Shown piece by piece: positions 11,716 to 22,937 of a DNA stretch of 64,000 bases. This DNA comes from Clytia hemisphaerica. Its lineage: Eukaryota > Cnidaria > Hydrozoa > Leptothecata > Clytiidae. The first letter of the stretch is position 1. Each line of letters begins with the position of its first letter. Under the pieces are notes generated by a model, which did not search any database, was not told the DNA's origin, and saw only the letters and a list, made by a program, of their open reading frames with translations. The translations under genes and the position numbers were made by a program. The stretch covers positions 124,001 through 188,000 of the forward strand of contig CACVBU010000024.1 of NCBI GenBank assembly GCA_902728285.1, in the 5' to 3' direction.

Positions 11716-13688
11716 CTGCCATTTTGTATTGGCTGAATATACATTTTTTCTTATAAGTAGTTTGGTTGCTAATAGACTCGAGCCCTGAAGTTTGCCAATT
11801 CTTTTTCACTATCTTAAAAAGTAAAAGCTTTTTAGACAATCTAAACTTGTCAAACGAAAGCCCTTGGCTAAATAAACAAAAATACATATGGTACAATATC
11901 AGGGGTGGTCAAAGCTCATTTTCCAGAGAACGCTAGAATGTTAGACTGACCCTAAAATTGGAGTTGCTTATAAAAGAATTGTATAGCAGGCATTTTTGGA
12001 TATACTTTTCTTCGATGGTAAATAAACAAAAGCGTGGGTAATTATAAAATTCCATCATAAATTTAAATAAATTCAAGGCTCTATCGGGTGCGAAAAAAAG
12101 AAATATTTAGTTACTTAGGCAAATGAGTCTGCAAGGGTTCCAAAATTACGAAAATCGAAAATCGACTGCCTGAAAGGGTCATAAATTTTGGCTGAATTTT
12201 TGGGGAAATAATCTCAATCCCAGCTCTGGAATTGCGGTCATTTATTTTCTGGTCTCCGTAGAGTTCTCAGCGGTGTAGGAAAATTTGTGTAGGAGAACAA
12301 AATTTTGTTACAAAGTAATTGTCTTTTAATGTTATGAATAGATATTACTTTGTCATAAAAAATCTGCTCTCCAACAAAAACCTTTCCGACACCCCTGAGA
12401 ACGCTACTGCTGTTTGTTGGGAATAATTATTGGAAAGATTTTTTACAACTATTGTAAATATTATTTACCTTTAATAATTATCAGCGCAGTTGTATATTCT
12501 ATGGATTTGATCACCTTCGGTTTTATGTCAAGAGCGGTTTATGTCACGGACCCGGTGGGATTTTTCGGCCAGTTTGGGTAAAGATAACGGACAAAAACTC
12601 GACGGGGATTAACATTTCCATATTTTTCATGGCTGGAGATTTGAATTCCATTGGTTTTAAGCCAGAAAATTCAGTGGGGATGGAAAAACTAGACCGATAT
12701 TTTGCAGTGAGAATTTGCTTATCTAATTATTTTTAATGAGGACATAAATTGGAGTTAATTTTCCACCGGAGACGATATTTTGGCCAATTTTTCCAGCGGA
12801 AAGGGGTCCCAGTAGGTCTGTGAGAAGGGGTGTATAAGGAGTGGTTTATGTCAGTGAAGATCACTGTAATGACATAAACCATGAACATGATGAAAGCCAC
12901 AAAGCAAAGAGTGAAAATGATTTTTGTTTTGAGAAGTTTGTGTGTATTAGGAAATAATTATCAAGCTTTTGTTTTATATTTTTATTTTGTTTATATTTTG
13001 TGACTAAAAATAATATGAAGACGGCACTGTATAGGAGGTCCTGGCTATGAATACTTATAATTTAGTGTCTCGTCATGTTTGTTTACACACGGAAATATGA
13101 AATGCATTCTGGGGAATGTCAAATTTCAAAATAAATACTTTTGTCCAATTTCCAGATGATATATTTAAAGAATATCACTAGTCAATTGTAACACCAAACT
13201 GAACACGTGCAAGAAGCATGGCATGAAATGTCAAAGGTTTTTAAAGTAATAATTCGATCTTTTTTAGGATTTGGACCAAAATACCGGTGAATTTTATCGT
13301 GCACCGTACGCACAATATACAATAGAATCTCCATAAAATGAACACGCACGGGGAACATAAATTTTTTCGAATTGTGGAAATCTCTTACGTTTGGAGATTG
13401 GTTTATACAGCATTCTAAACTGAAGGATTCAGAAAACTTGTTCGAATTAAAGGAGACATTAGAGTTATAGAGGTTCGAGTTAAAGACACTCCACTGTATC
13501 ATTATCCTCTCTTTCATGATATTTTCTGTTTCTGTTTCGATGAGGGGTCAAAGATACCACCATTACGAAATAGACTGTAAACGAATCTCACAATGAGGAG
13601 CTGAAATATTTTTTATAAGAATACTTTAGGCTGCAGAAATTCCAGAAAAGGAAACAATTTGATAACAACCTGGTATTGTCGAACCATA
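11716..13688. other. Gene-free stretch; possible pogo-type terminus
   Basis: Contains the MITE at 12544-12833. Near 13420-13500 the minus strand reads TACAGTGGAGTGTCTTTAAC followed by repeated TCGAA-type motifs, which resembles the terminus of pogo/Tigger-type elements; no partner end is found. The 111-codon minus-strand frame at 13182-13517 overlaps this terminus and is not supported as a gene. Confidence 0.35.
12544..12833 (+). mobile_element. ACACCCC-family MITE, copy with a truncated left end
   Basis: The interior aligns with the family (CTCGACGGGGATTAAC, then TTTTGGCCAATTTTTCC) and the right end GTCTGTGAGAAGGGGTGT is intact. The left end begins at TCACGGACCC and lacks the ACACCCC tip. 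The surrounding phrase GGTTTATGTCA occurs on both sides, so the copy may sit inside another repeat. Confidence 0.65.
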
Positions 13689-13943
13689 GTCCGTATAAAA
13701 AACCCCGGTCTGGAAGCCTTTTGTTTCTTTCCATTGTTTCTTACTTGAACTTGTGTTGAGAAATTAGTTTGTTTTGCTCACTTTTTGATCATGTGATTAA
13801 ATCTTAAACCAATCCCAAGAGGAATACTTGGTAACGTGATCAAAAACTGAGCAAAGCGATTTCTATCTTTTGATATTGGCAAAGGAAAAAGCTAACAAAA
13901 AGTTAAAACAATAAGCTTCCAGACCAGGGTTTTTTATACGGAC
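13689..13943. mobile_element. TA-flanked MITE
   Basis: The left end GTCCGTATAAAAAACCC followed by GGTCTGGAAGC is matched inverted at the right end with one mismatch. TA flanks both sides (13687-13688 and 13944-13945), as for Tc1/mariner elements. The interior (CATGTGATTAAATC, AACCAATCCCAAGAG) resembles sequence at about 44740-44790, a diverged relative. Confidence 0.7.
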
Positions 13944-14754
13944 TATATGGTCGAACTTTATCAAAGGGATCGATCATATTATTGAAAATAGGATATATGA
14001 GGCCTGAAATACCTTATTCTTGTACCTTTTTGCTCTGAAAATATAAAGTACCCTCATTTTGAATTTTATTTGACTCTTATTTTGGGGTAAACTCTTCAAG
14101 CGAGTCAAACCTGACTCGCCTTTTAATAATTGTTTGCTTGCTCCGAATATGTTCGTGCAATGTTTTTAATGGAGCGTGTTTGTATCGTTTTTCCTTTCTA
14201 TTGTTACAAACACGTTTTTTTATAAGAGCAGGGTTTGATAAAAGTGAACTATATAAGAGCATAAGGCTTCAAAGGCCAAAATATTAAGAACAATTTAAGG
14301 GGACAGAAGCAGGTGACAGCAGCAGTCTATGCTCGCTTACCCGAGCCGCACTGATGACTCCTTGGAAAGACGAAACACGTGCCTGCAGATGGATGAACAA
14401 TTTAAGAACATTTTTAGGCTTTGGGGACTCTAACACAAGGACAAAAATACTCACAAAATGGTGAAAATAAGAAAATGTTAAGAACATTTTTAGGCTTAAA
14501 ACTCATAATTTTTGGATGTTCCTATTAAAAAAACGTGCATTGAAACTCCTAGGGCATTATTTCCTTCTGTAATCTTATGTTAGCACTGTATTAGGTAGTC
14601 CTCTGTTGTAATTCGAGTGTTCAATTCACATGATAAACAGAGAAGAAATAGAATATTCCTTTTGCGCAAAAATCGGATACAAAAATTCCCAGATACATAA
14701 CTTTTTATGCATGTTAGATTTCTCAGGAACAAGGGAAATTTAACGGACCAAATC

Positions 14755-17700
14755 ATGCAGCTACATTATTGGTGCTTAGCTGTTGTGCTTTTAAAACTGG
14801 CGTCATCCCAGGTATAACTTTTTATCTTTTAATCGTTTTTTTATAACATCCTGTTGCTGGAATTACACCTCCATCACTCCTCCTCATTTTATTTTTGCAC
14901 GTAATTTTTCTGTTTAGATTTTGGAGCCTTGTCGCAAAGATGCCTACCCAACTCACGAAAAGTGAGTGAAAACATTTTGGTCATTTTGATGTCTATGTTA
15001 TTTTTTTCATTATAATTACACCCCTGTCTCAGTCCCCGATGGGACTTTTCGAGGGGTAATATTTAAATGACGTGGGAGTGGAAATTTTTATAATTTTGTC
15101 GGTGGGGTTTCAAATTCTATTATCTGGACTGGAGCTACAAAATTCTGTTGGGTCACTATGAACTGCTAATGCGGTCACTTTTTTTAGATAAATGTTTCAT
15201 CAGAGAGGAAGGAGAATTTGTAACTTGTTCTCTATTTCATAGAACGCGAAAAATACAAAGATTTGCATTGAATTTGGATTTGCCCGGTGATCAGAGATGG
15301 GCAGAGATTGTTCAACCTCATACACAACAGGTACTACATGTTTTTTTTATAAGCATAAAAATTTGGCTCGGTGATGTTTAAGTTGAGGACTTAACAACGT
15401 TGAAAAATGCTTATAAAGATGCTCAAGCAAAATTTTAGAGAACTTTCGAAAAAAAAAATTGTTCCAAAAACCGCCAAAAACAGGCAAAATCTGGAAAATT
15501 CATTTTTCGTAGGCTCAGGGTAATGCTTATCATATGTTTAAGTTTTTGCCATATCTGAGTCTAGATATGCTTATAAATGCAGGGCTTATAAAAAACATGT
15601 AATCAGAACTTTCACACCATCTAACCCTCTGTATTTTCTAGCTTACACCAGAGACTATTTTTGACTCAACTTTGCTTGGTGATTCTTGATTGCGCTGAGT
15701 TCAGTGAAATAAACTAAAGGATACTGCCATTTAAGTTTTCACTTTGGTTTTCAATGAAATATCCATGAAAAACACATCTTTAATGGCGTCAGTATATAGT
15801 ACATGCACTAGACAATAAGCAGAAGCAGCCGGCGGAGAGATTTTTAGAAATATGTGTTCTTATCTTCTAGGAGACCAAATGTTATGACCTTTCAATTTTT
15901 TATACAAATGATGTGTACTGATTTCTAGGAACCCTTTATCGCACTATTTGTCTCCCTAAACTTATCACTACATTATGGTTTGATGTGCTCTAAAATTTAG
16001 GAAAAACAGTTTGCCAAGATAAACCTGTAAGATATTTGTTTTTCTCCACGCAACGGATTAGAATAGGTGGATTAAGAACTCATAGAAAACACTCCTCGTT
16101 AGGTTATCAAACTTTTTTACGAGTTTGCTAGCAATTAAAACTTGATAAGTTGTAAAAAAGTTGTAAAAAATCATTACTTTCAACATTTTCATTGGTCATT
16201 ACGTATCACGTGGTACATTTTAAATAAGAAAATGCACTTTTTTAGCCCTTTCTATCCAATGCAGAAATTAGCCAAATAATTTGAAATTTATTTTCCTAAT
16301 TCTAAATACAGTCTTCTTTCACCAGTATGCAACCCATTCGTGACCCATCGATAATTTCTTAGTTATAGACCATACGTTAATTTTCACTTATCTGAAGATT
16401 GCCATTGACAAAAGATTAAAAATTTACATTAAAACTGGTCTAGCGTTTGTTGATGCTAAAACTTAAGTGCAGGATTTAAAATATTTGCAAAATCATCAAA
16501 ATTGATCGAATCATAGGTCAAATTCGTTTTCGAAACTGTATAAATTGGAAAATTGTTCTTATAAAAACAATGAAAAAACTAAACGAGGAGTGCGCAGAGT
16601 CATTTACAGATTTTTCTTGTAACAATGAGAAGACAATGGATCTCTCATGGGAGCAACGAGAGAAGTTAATCCACCTATTCTAATCCGTTGCTCCACGAGA
16701 GATGTGTTCTGAAAATTTCAAGGGTCACTAGGCAACAGCATTACATCAATTTGCTTAAAAGATGTGTTATGAAGCTTTCTAGGGTTGCCTAGACAACAAG
16801 AACACGTTAGATGACATTGATTATACCCTTGTCTCATCAGAACACATCATTATTTCTAGCTGATTAATTTTCGAAGATCTGATCAGAACAGATAAAAATT
16901 TCTAGCTGAAATATGCTCTCAGAACACATCGGAAAAAAAGGTCGCCTCGCCGGCTGCTTTCGAATAAGCTATCGACGAAGTGAAATTTCCAACAACAAAT
17001 ATTCTTAACAACAAGTATTTTAAATTATCAAAGACATGGTTGTATAGATTTGCTACAATTTAGGTAATTGCGAAAACTGTAACAAATATACACGATATAT
17101 AGAATTCCCCCAGTAAATTTTTATCTTTTTATCTCTTGATAAGGGTTTGGATGATTTTTGCGTTCTCCATTACTTTTTAGATCAAGAATGTCATTCAAGT
17201 CATCAAAGATCTTGTTCCGCGAAAAGTCATTGAAATCATCGACGAAATTTTTGTAAGTGATAATACAGTGGAATTTCCAATCTTCGTATTTGAACGGTGG
17301 ACGATATTTCTATCCTTCTTCTTACTAGTGCTTACCCCCCCCAGTTGGCACAAAACGTTATATGGACGTTGTGAACATTAGGTGGACGTTGAAACAACCT
17401 TGCGTCTTCTTGTTTGCTAACTTATTAGTTTGGTATGAAAACCTATTTTTGATTTTCAGCCGATCCTGATGGTACGGATACCACAACCTTATGCTGATGA
17501 AATTCAAGGAATCTCCCGAGCAACTGGAATACCATTAGGTGAATATGAGAAGACCTATTTCTTGTTTCCAATGGGAATCTCAAACTTGTTTCTCAAAAGT
17601 TATTTTTCCCTTTTTGTTAGGAATAGGAGAGTGGTCTTCCAGCAATCTAGACACCCCCTTCTCACAGACTCGGTAGGAAAATGACGGACTCTGAAACTCG

Positions 17701-20700
17701 ACGGGGATTGATATACCCATATTTTTTATGGCTGGGGATTTCAATTCTTTTTTTTTCAAGTCCGAAAATTCAGTGGGGACGAGAAAAATATTGAATATTT
17801 TGCAGTGAGGATTGGTTAATTTGATGATCTTCAGTGGAGACAAAAATTGGAGGATAATTTTCCACCGGGGACGATATTTTGGCCAAATTTTTCAGTGGGA
17901 AGGGGTCCCAGTGGGTCTATGAGAAAGGGGTGTATCTATACTCAATTGGTATTCATGCACTTAACATTCTTATATTCCCGAAGCTGCTCTACGCTTCTAC
18001 AGAAAGAAGACTGATAGCTTTTAGGAAAAAATCAATAATTTCTAACAATCTTTTTTCACTTCCAGGCGAAATAATCTTGTACAACATATTTTACGAAATC
18101 AATCCTTTCTGTACTTCGATCGTTGGACAAGATGAATCTGGTATGATTACTCGACTTCCTTTCATACTATAAGCAGCTCCTAAGCCTTAAGGCTGGTTTT
18201 GCGTTGAGAACAGCCTAATTTTCTTTTAAAATTGATAATTTGCTTATTGAAACGTACAAAGAATTAGTTTGTATAAAAAACGTTTAAATCAGAAAAGAGC
18301 ATCTTTGGCTTTACTTATCCCTACTGTCATACAGACTTGTTTAAGTAATGAATATTATATTGTAATTTCGTAATTCTTTTCAGGAAAATTATTTCACGGA
18401 AGAAATTTGGACTTTGGCTTGATGATGGGGTAAGAACGTGTTTTTAAGAGGTTCTCAAAATATGTTTTCGCCCTTGTCCATTGGTCCATTCTATTTGAAT
18501 AGCATACCACAGTGAATCTTAAAATAGACATTGATTTTTCTGTTTGACCGAAATTCAATCCCATCACCCTTCGCGTTAACTACGCCTGCATGCAAATTAC
18601 ACTCAACTAAAAAGAAAAAGTAATGACTTTCACGACTTTTTAATTAAGACGAAAAGGATTGTGGGATTGATTTTCGGTCAAGCGTTAAAAGTAATAATTA
18701 TGACGTTTGCATAACGGTGTGCTATTTCCGTTCTTTGATTTAGATGGGACAATGCTAACAATACATGGATTTTAACAGAACGATTGAGAGATGCGATGAT
18801 CATTGTAGACTTTCAGGTATCATTAAGTTTTCGCTTGTCCTTTAATAACGAAGAAAATCCAGAATTTTGTGAGCTTTTTTATCCTAAAAAAATGACACTT
18901 CTTTTGTCTAGGTATACTCCTTACTCCAAGAGTTATCCTTACAACGCTACTGATTGATGTACTGTATAAAAGGAAATTCGACCTTTACTACAAAGAAAAT
19001 TGTCTCATTTCTGCTCATTTTTCATTTCTATTGTATTACGATTATCTAGCGTGATGGAAAGACAATTTACAGTGGAGCTCATTTTGTTGGCTACATTGGC
19101 ATGCTTACTGCAGTCAAAAAGGTATCCTTCCTTAAAATAACATTCCGTCTGATATTGTAGAGAAAAATGTCCGAAATTTCCGATATCCCCGCTGGCACAC
19201 AACGTTGTTTCAACGTTTATTTAACGTTCAGAACGTCCTGATAAAGTTAGATGAGCGTCGAAACAAGGCTGTGTGCAAGCTGGGATCGTATTTAAAAAGT
19301 ATTTCAAGACCATGAAAAATTTCACATGGAGGTTTTCCTTTCTAGCTTTTAGATTCCAATTATTGTGTAGTTTCTTTTGTATTTCGCAGAACGCTTTTAC
19401 AATGACAATCAATGCACGTTTTGGCCTTGAAGATAAATACATGGGTAAGTTCGAATCATCCTATCAGTGAAAAATACTCTTGTGATAAATATCAGGTTAA
19501 AGGATAAGGGGGGCACTCATATGGTCCGACCCACGGCATGTGGTAGGTTTTTCGAGACCCTCAAAATGCACTGTAGTACTTCTTTTAGCTGATTACACTG
19601 TAGGGGTGTGTTTTCGAACTGCTGAATCGCCAGTCTGACAGCAAAAATCTGATGTACCTTTATAGTTTTGACTCGCACTAATTTTGATTTGTTTTGCACA
19701 TCAATCTACACTGTAATAAGGGTGAGAAGCTATCGGTAAAATGTACTGTAAGGGTCCGATTTTGAATGCCTATTTTTTGGCGGCACATGCCGTCGTTTGG
19801 AAATCGAGTGCCCCTCCCCGGGTTTTTACTCGAATATTTCCGATTCATATCAGACATACATATGTCATATTAATTCAGGTGTCCCCTATTGTTTTATTTT
19901 GTTTCATTCTTGTGCTGACTCTTATGCGGTCTTACTTCAGTGAGAGAGGGGTTGATACCACGAACAATATTATCGTATTTTCAAAATAACAGGTATATTA
20001 CAATGGTTAGATGGACAATCTAACGGACAGATGGTGGCTTTCTTATCTAGACAAACTTTCGAAAATGCTACAAAGTATGGTGTTTATTGAGAATCTTTCA
20101 AAGTGTTTATAAACCTGTTAAACCTTCAGCGAGTCGTATCGGATTGTTAAACCATTAGATACAATCTACCAGACCATATGATAATGATGTAATGTTTCCA
20201 AATATGGCCATAAAATTCGCTAGAATGCTTGCGTAATGTGTTTTTTTGTCGTTCTGATGGTCTGGTATTGTTAGATAAACATTTCTCGTTCAATATCTTT
20301 TTTACTTTACGAAACCTTGGCTAATTATTAAAATTAGAACAATCTCTTACCATAACCATACCCTCTAGTATCTTTCGTGAGCGTTATCGGAATCATCTAA
20401 GCCGAAAAGATCGTCAAAGATGGGCACAAGCTCCAAGTTGAATAGCACCTTGAAAACTTTGTTAATTTCCACTCTTTAGTTACGACTCAGCCATGGAGAC
20501 TTTTTCGAATGCGGAACTTGTGGCACCCATTTATTTTATCATCGGTGGAACAAAGAAAAACGAAGGAGCTGTGATTACTCGATCACGTACCAAACCTGAT
20601 GACGTCATGACGTAATTGCTTTGTTTTTTTATATAGACTTACGTTCGGTCTTTTAGCCTTCTTAGGTTCCTCTGAAGGACACATTTTATGTCCTTTCTAA

Positions 20701-21877
20701 GGACTAATACGAGCCAGAAAAGTCTCTCAATTCTTTCGAAAACTTGTCTTTTATTAAGAGTCACATGTTCAATAGTTTTGTATCCAAAAGGTCTAGATTC
20801 CAAAATCAAATCCGTAAATACCCAACACTTTCCAATCATAGTACCCTCCCCTTGCGTTTGCCACGTGAGAACATCGGCTTTCAAAATTTATCCAATATGT
20901 TACAGTTTTTTCTCATAATATCACAATCTTTGATTTTTTTTACAGATTGGAGAGGAACAATTCATGGTACCTTTTACAAACGAATTATGATAACTGGAAA
21001 AAACCTTTATTTGTTGATGACAGAAGAACTCCTGTAAGTTATACTTGATTTGATAGCACTAAACATTGATCGTCCAATCTTTTGTATTATTTCTTGTTCA
21101 GAGAAAATATTCTTTTTCCTATCAGCTTTATCGACGGGATGAAGTAGAGTTCTTGGCTTTTTGGCTCTTCCGAATCATTTCTCTCATTTTTCTTATCATA
21201 GGGCAACAAATGCATGAAAGAGCTAACCCAAAAGGTATTGAATCTCTTATCCAATTTATTTTAAAGCTATACAAATTATGATAAAATCTGATTGTAGACT
21301 GCCAATATACGATCAAGTGAAGTTTGGCATCGGATACTTTTCATTTCTTTATCGCTCTATTTGTTTAATGATAAGTCGTAGATTTCGCGATAAAATCTAA
21401 TTCGATCTTTTATCGATCATTTTAGGGAATGAATTTCAAAGGATTGTTCAACGTTCTTTCAACCAAACCCAACTACAATAAGGTAAATAAAATTGTTCAT
21501 TCAAATTTCTTCCATACATCAACGGTTGTTTGAAAGTCTTGAAATATACATTTGCGTTAATGGATTACTGATATCAAGCTTGTGTATTCGTTATATTCAT
21601 GACTAATGGGTTTTACGGAAGTACCCAAAAAGAATGAGTATTTTCCACTAATTTTGAATTTAAAAAATAAAACTAGAAGTAAACGCTCGGGCTATTCTGG
21701 TTGCTTTTCATATAAAACTTTGCATCATGAATAGGATTTATGGTAAAACCATCGATGGAAAAACTTTTACTTTTTTTGCGTTCACAGATGACAACGTACA
21801 CAGCGCTTATGCAAGTTGATGAAGGAACTCTTGATGTTTATTTGCGAGACTGTCCAGATCCATGTTATCCCTGGTGA
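14755..21877 (+). CDS. ASAH1: Acid ceramidase (N-terminal nucleophile hydrolase), 16 exons
   Basis: Lysosomal enzyme that cleaves ceramide to sphingosine and fatty acid. Exons: 14755-14811, 14918-14961, 15243-15330, 17181-17252, 17460-17538, 18066-18140, 18384-18429, 18744-18816, 19050-19121, 19390-19444, 19993-20074, 20480-20611, 20946-21033, 21202-21234, 21426-21482, 21788-21877. All junctions are GT-AG and phases agree, giving 380 residues, close to the family's usual length. Residues 1-19 are a signal peptide. The NLDLP motif lies in the alpha part. CTSIV begins at Cys129, the expected self-cleavage site and nucleophile, followed by HGRNLDFG and by FVDDRRTP near the C-terminus; the protein ends [10 protein letters not shown]-acylethanolamine amidase is the close alternative, but length and C-terminus favour ceramidase. 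AATAAA is at 22100-22105. Several introns hold MITEs. A TTTCTCAG acceptor ends 28 nt before the ATG. Confidence 0.93.
15018..15150 (-). mobile_element. ACACCCC-family MITE fragment in a ceramidase intron
   Basis: The ACACCCCTGTCTCAGTCCCC start, then TGATGGGACT-like and GTCGGTGGGGTTTCAAATTC phrases, match the family end and interior. The copy is short and its right border is approximate. It lies in intron 2. Confidence 0.5.
15337..15599. mobile_element. TA-flanked MITE abutting the exon 3 splice donor
   Basis: The ends CATGTTTTTT plus ATAAGC and inverse GCTTATAAAAAACATG bound a 263-bp element flanked by TA (15335-15336 and 15600-15601). The donor of ceramidase exon 3 is at 15331, so the TA duplication occupies intron positions +5 and +6 and the element begins at +7. 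It is related to the element at 8613-8979. Confidence 0.65.
15821..16962. mobile_element. AGAAGCAGCC-family element with 7-bp duplication
   Basis: The left end AGAAGCAGCCGGCG and right end CGCCGGCTGCTTTCG are inverted repeats. AATAAGC flanks both sides (15814-15820 and 16963-16969), a perfect 7-bp duplication. The interior has repeated GATGTGTTCT-type phrases with TAGGGT segments, and a second element at 16051-16690 is nested in it. It lies in ceramidase intron 3. No coding capacity. The same family occurs at 42925-43487. Confidence 0.75.
16051..16690. mobile_element. Nested MITE with 25-bp ends and 7-bp duplication
   Basis: Inverted ends CAACGGATTAGAATAGGTGG (continuing ATTAA) are perfect over 25 bp. 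CTCCACG flanks both sides (16044-16050 and 16691-16697). The 640-bp interior has no open frame. It interrupts the element at 15821-16962 and is therefore the younger of the two. Confidence 0.8.
17651..17933 (+). mobile_element. ACACCCC-family MITE, complete copy 2
   Basis: 283 bp with ends ACACCCCCTTCTCACAGACT and GGTCTATGAGAAAGGGGTGT. Flanks ATCTAG (17645-17650) and ATCTAT (17934-17939) match at 5 of 6 bases. It lies in ceramidase intron 5, in the same orientation as the gene. Confidence 0.78.
19508..19820. mobile_element. Probable inverted-repeat element in ceramidase intron 10
   Basis: GGGGGCACTC at the left and GAGTGCCCC at the right are inverted, followed inward by imperfectly matching CGGCATGTG segments. 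Borders and duplication are unclear, so this is a decayed element of about 310 bp. Confidence 0.45.
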
Positions 21878-22816
21878 AGTAGACGAACGCATCAACAATC
21901 AAGAGAAATGGCAAACTCGTTCCCTGCGTATTATCAGCTTTTTGACGCCTACTGATATAAGCGCTGGATAATACCCTGATATTGTCTGGTTTTCGAATGC
22001 AAAAGACTACCTAATTAAAAATCAAACGTCAGATATCCCTCTCAGTGACTGAGCATCTGGCCTACACAAGGGTATTCTCTGGCGTCTATTAGTAACGTAA
22101 ATAAAGCCTGGAATACACTGGGACGAGATTGAAGAAACGGAACCCCTTTCAATTCTGAATACAACCTTAATTTGTTGTTTTTTTTTGAATTTTTTTAGAT
22201 ATTCGATAATTTTTGTAAATCCCTCTTGTAAAAAGGAATTTAGATATGGAAATTGTATAGTGAAAATATAATTTATGAACTAGTAAAACCCAAAATTTAA
22301 TCACTGAAAATTGTATGCATTTTCTTCGGAAAAAAGTAGATTTTCATTTGAGCTTTTGTTTGAGAATCAAACAAAGAATTTCCATCTTATTGTAATGATT
22401 CGAAATTCACTCAATACGCTCAATGATTTCAGAGATTTATTCCATTTGTAAGAATTATATTCTGTTCTTCTTTCTGTACAACACTGTATAGCTTCGTAGC
22501 TTCGTGGATGTTGCAGAACTAATTTTCAATCTAATGCTACTTTAATTGATGATTTCTAATTATTGAAAAATCTGTTAGTAGTATTTTGAGATTACTCACT
22601 TCACAATCTTCTTCTATTCTAGGGACGTTTCTTATTTGTGATTTGATTGGAAAGGACTTCATTCAAGATACTGGTTGATTGCCATGATCAATTCTGTATT
22701 CGCTGAATAGAATCTTATTGTTTGTCGTCACAGTGTAAAATTCATACACTATGATACTCACGGTATACGAAAGCAGGTTGAAAATTTTTCGTGTGCAAGT
22801 TTTTATAAGTTAAGCT
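21878..22816. other. Ceramidase 3' flank, gene-free
   Basis: Includes the AATAAA at 22100-22105. No further exon or RNA gene is visible up to the giant transposon. Confidence 0.45.
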
Positions 22817-22937
22817 GGATCAGGTGCAGTTAGCGCGGTCACTGGTTGGATTCTTTAGTAGTGGAGATCACTGTTAAAGAATATAACCTGATGTCGTTTA
22901 ACCTAATAATGTTATAAAATACAGACCAGAAAGTATT

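Noticed and set aside
13182-13517. 111-codon minus-strand frame
   Set aside because: It overlaps a pogo-like terminus, has no recognisable domain and no splice context.
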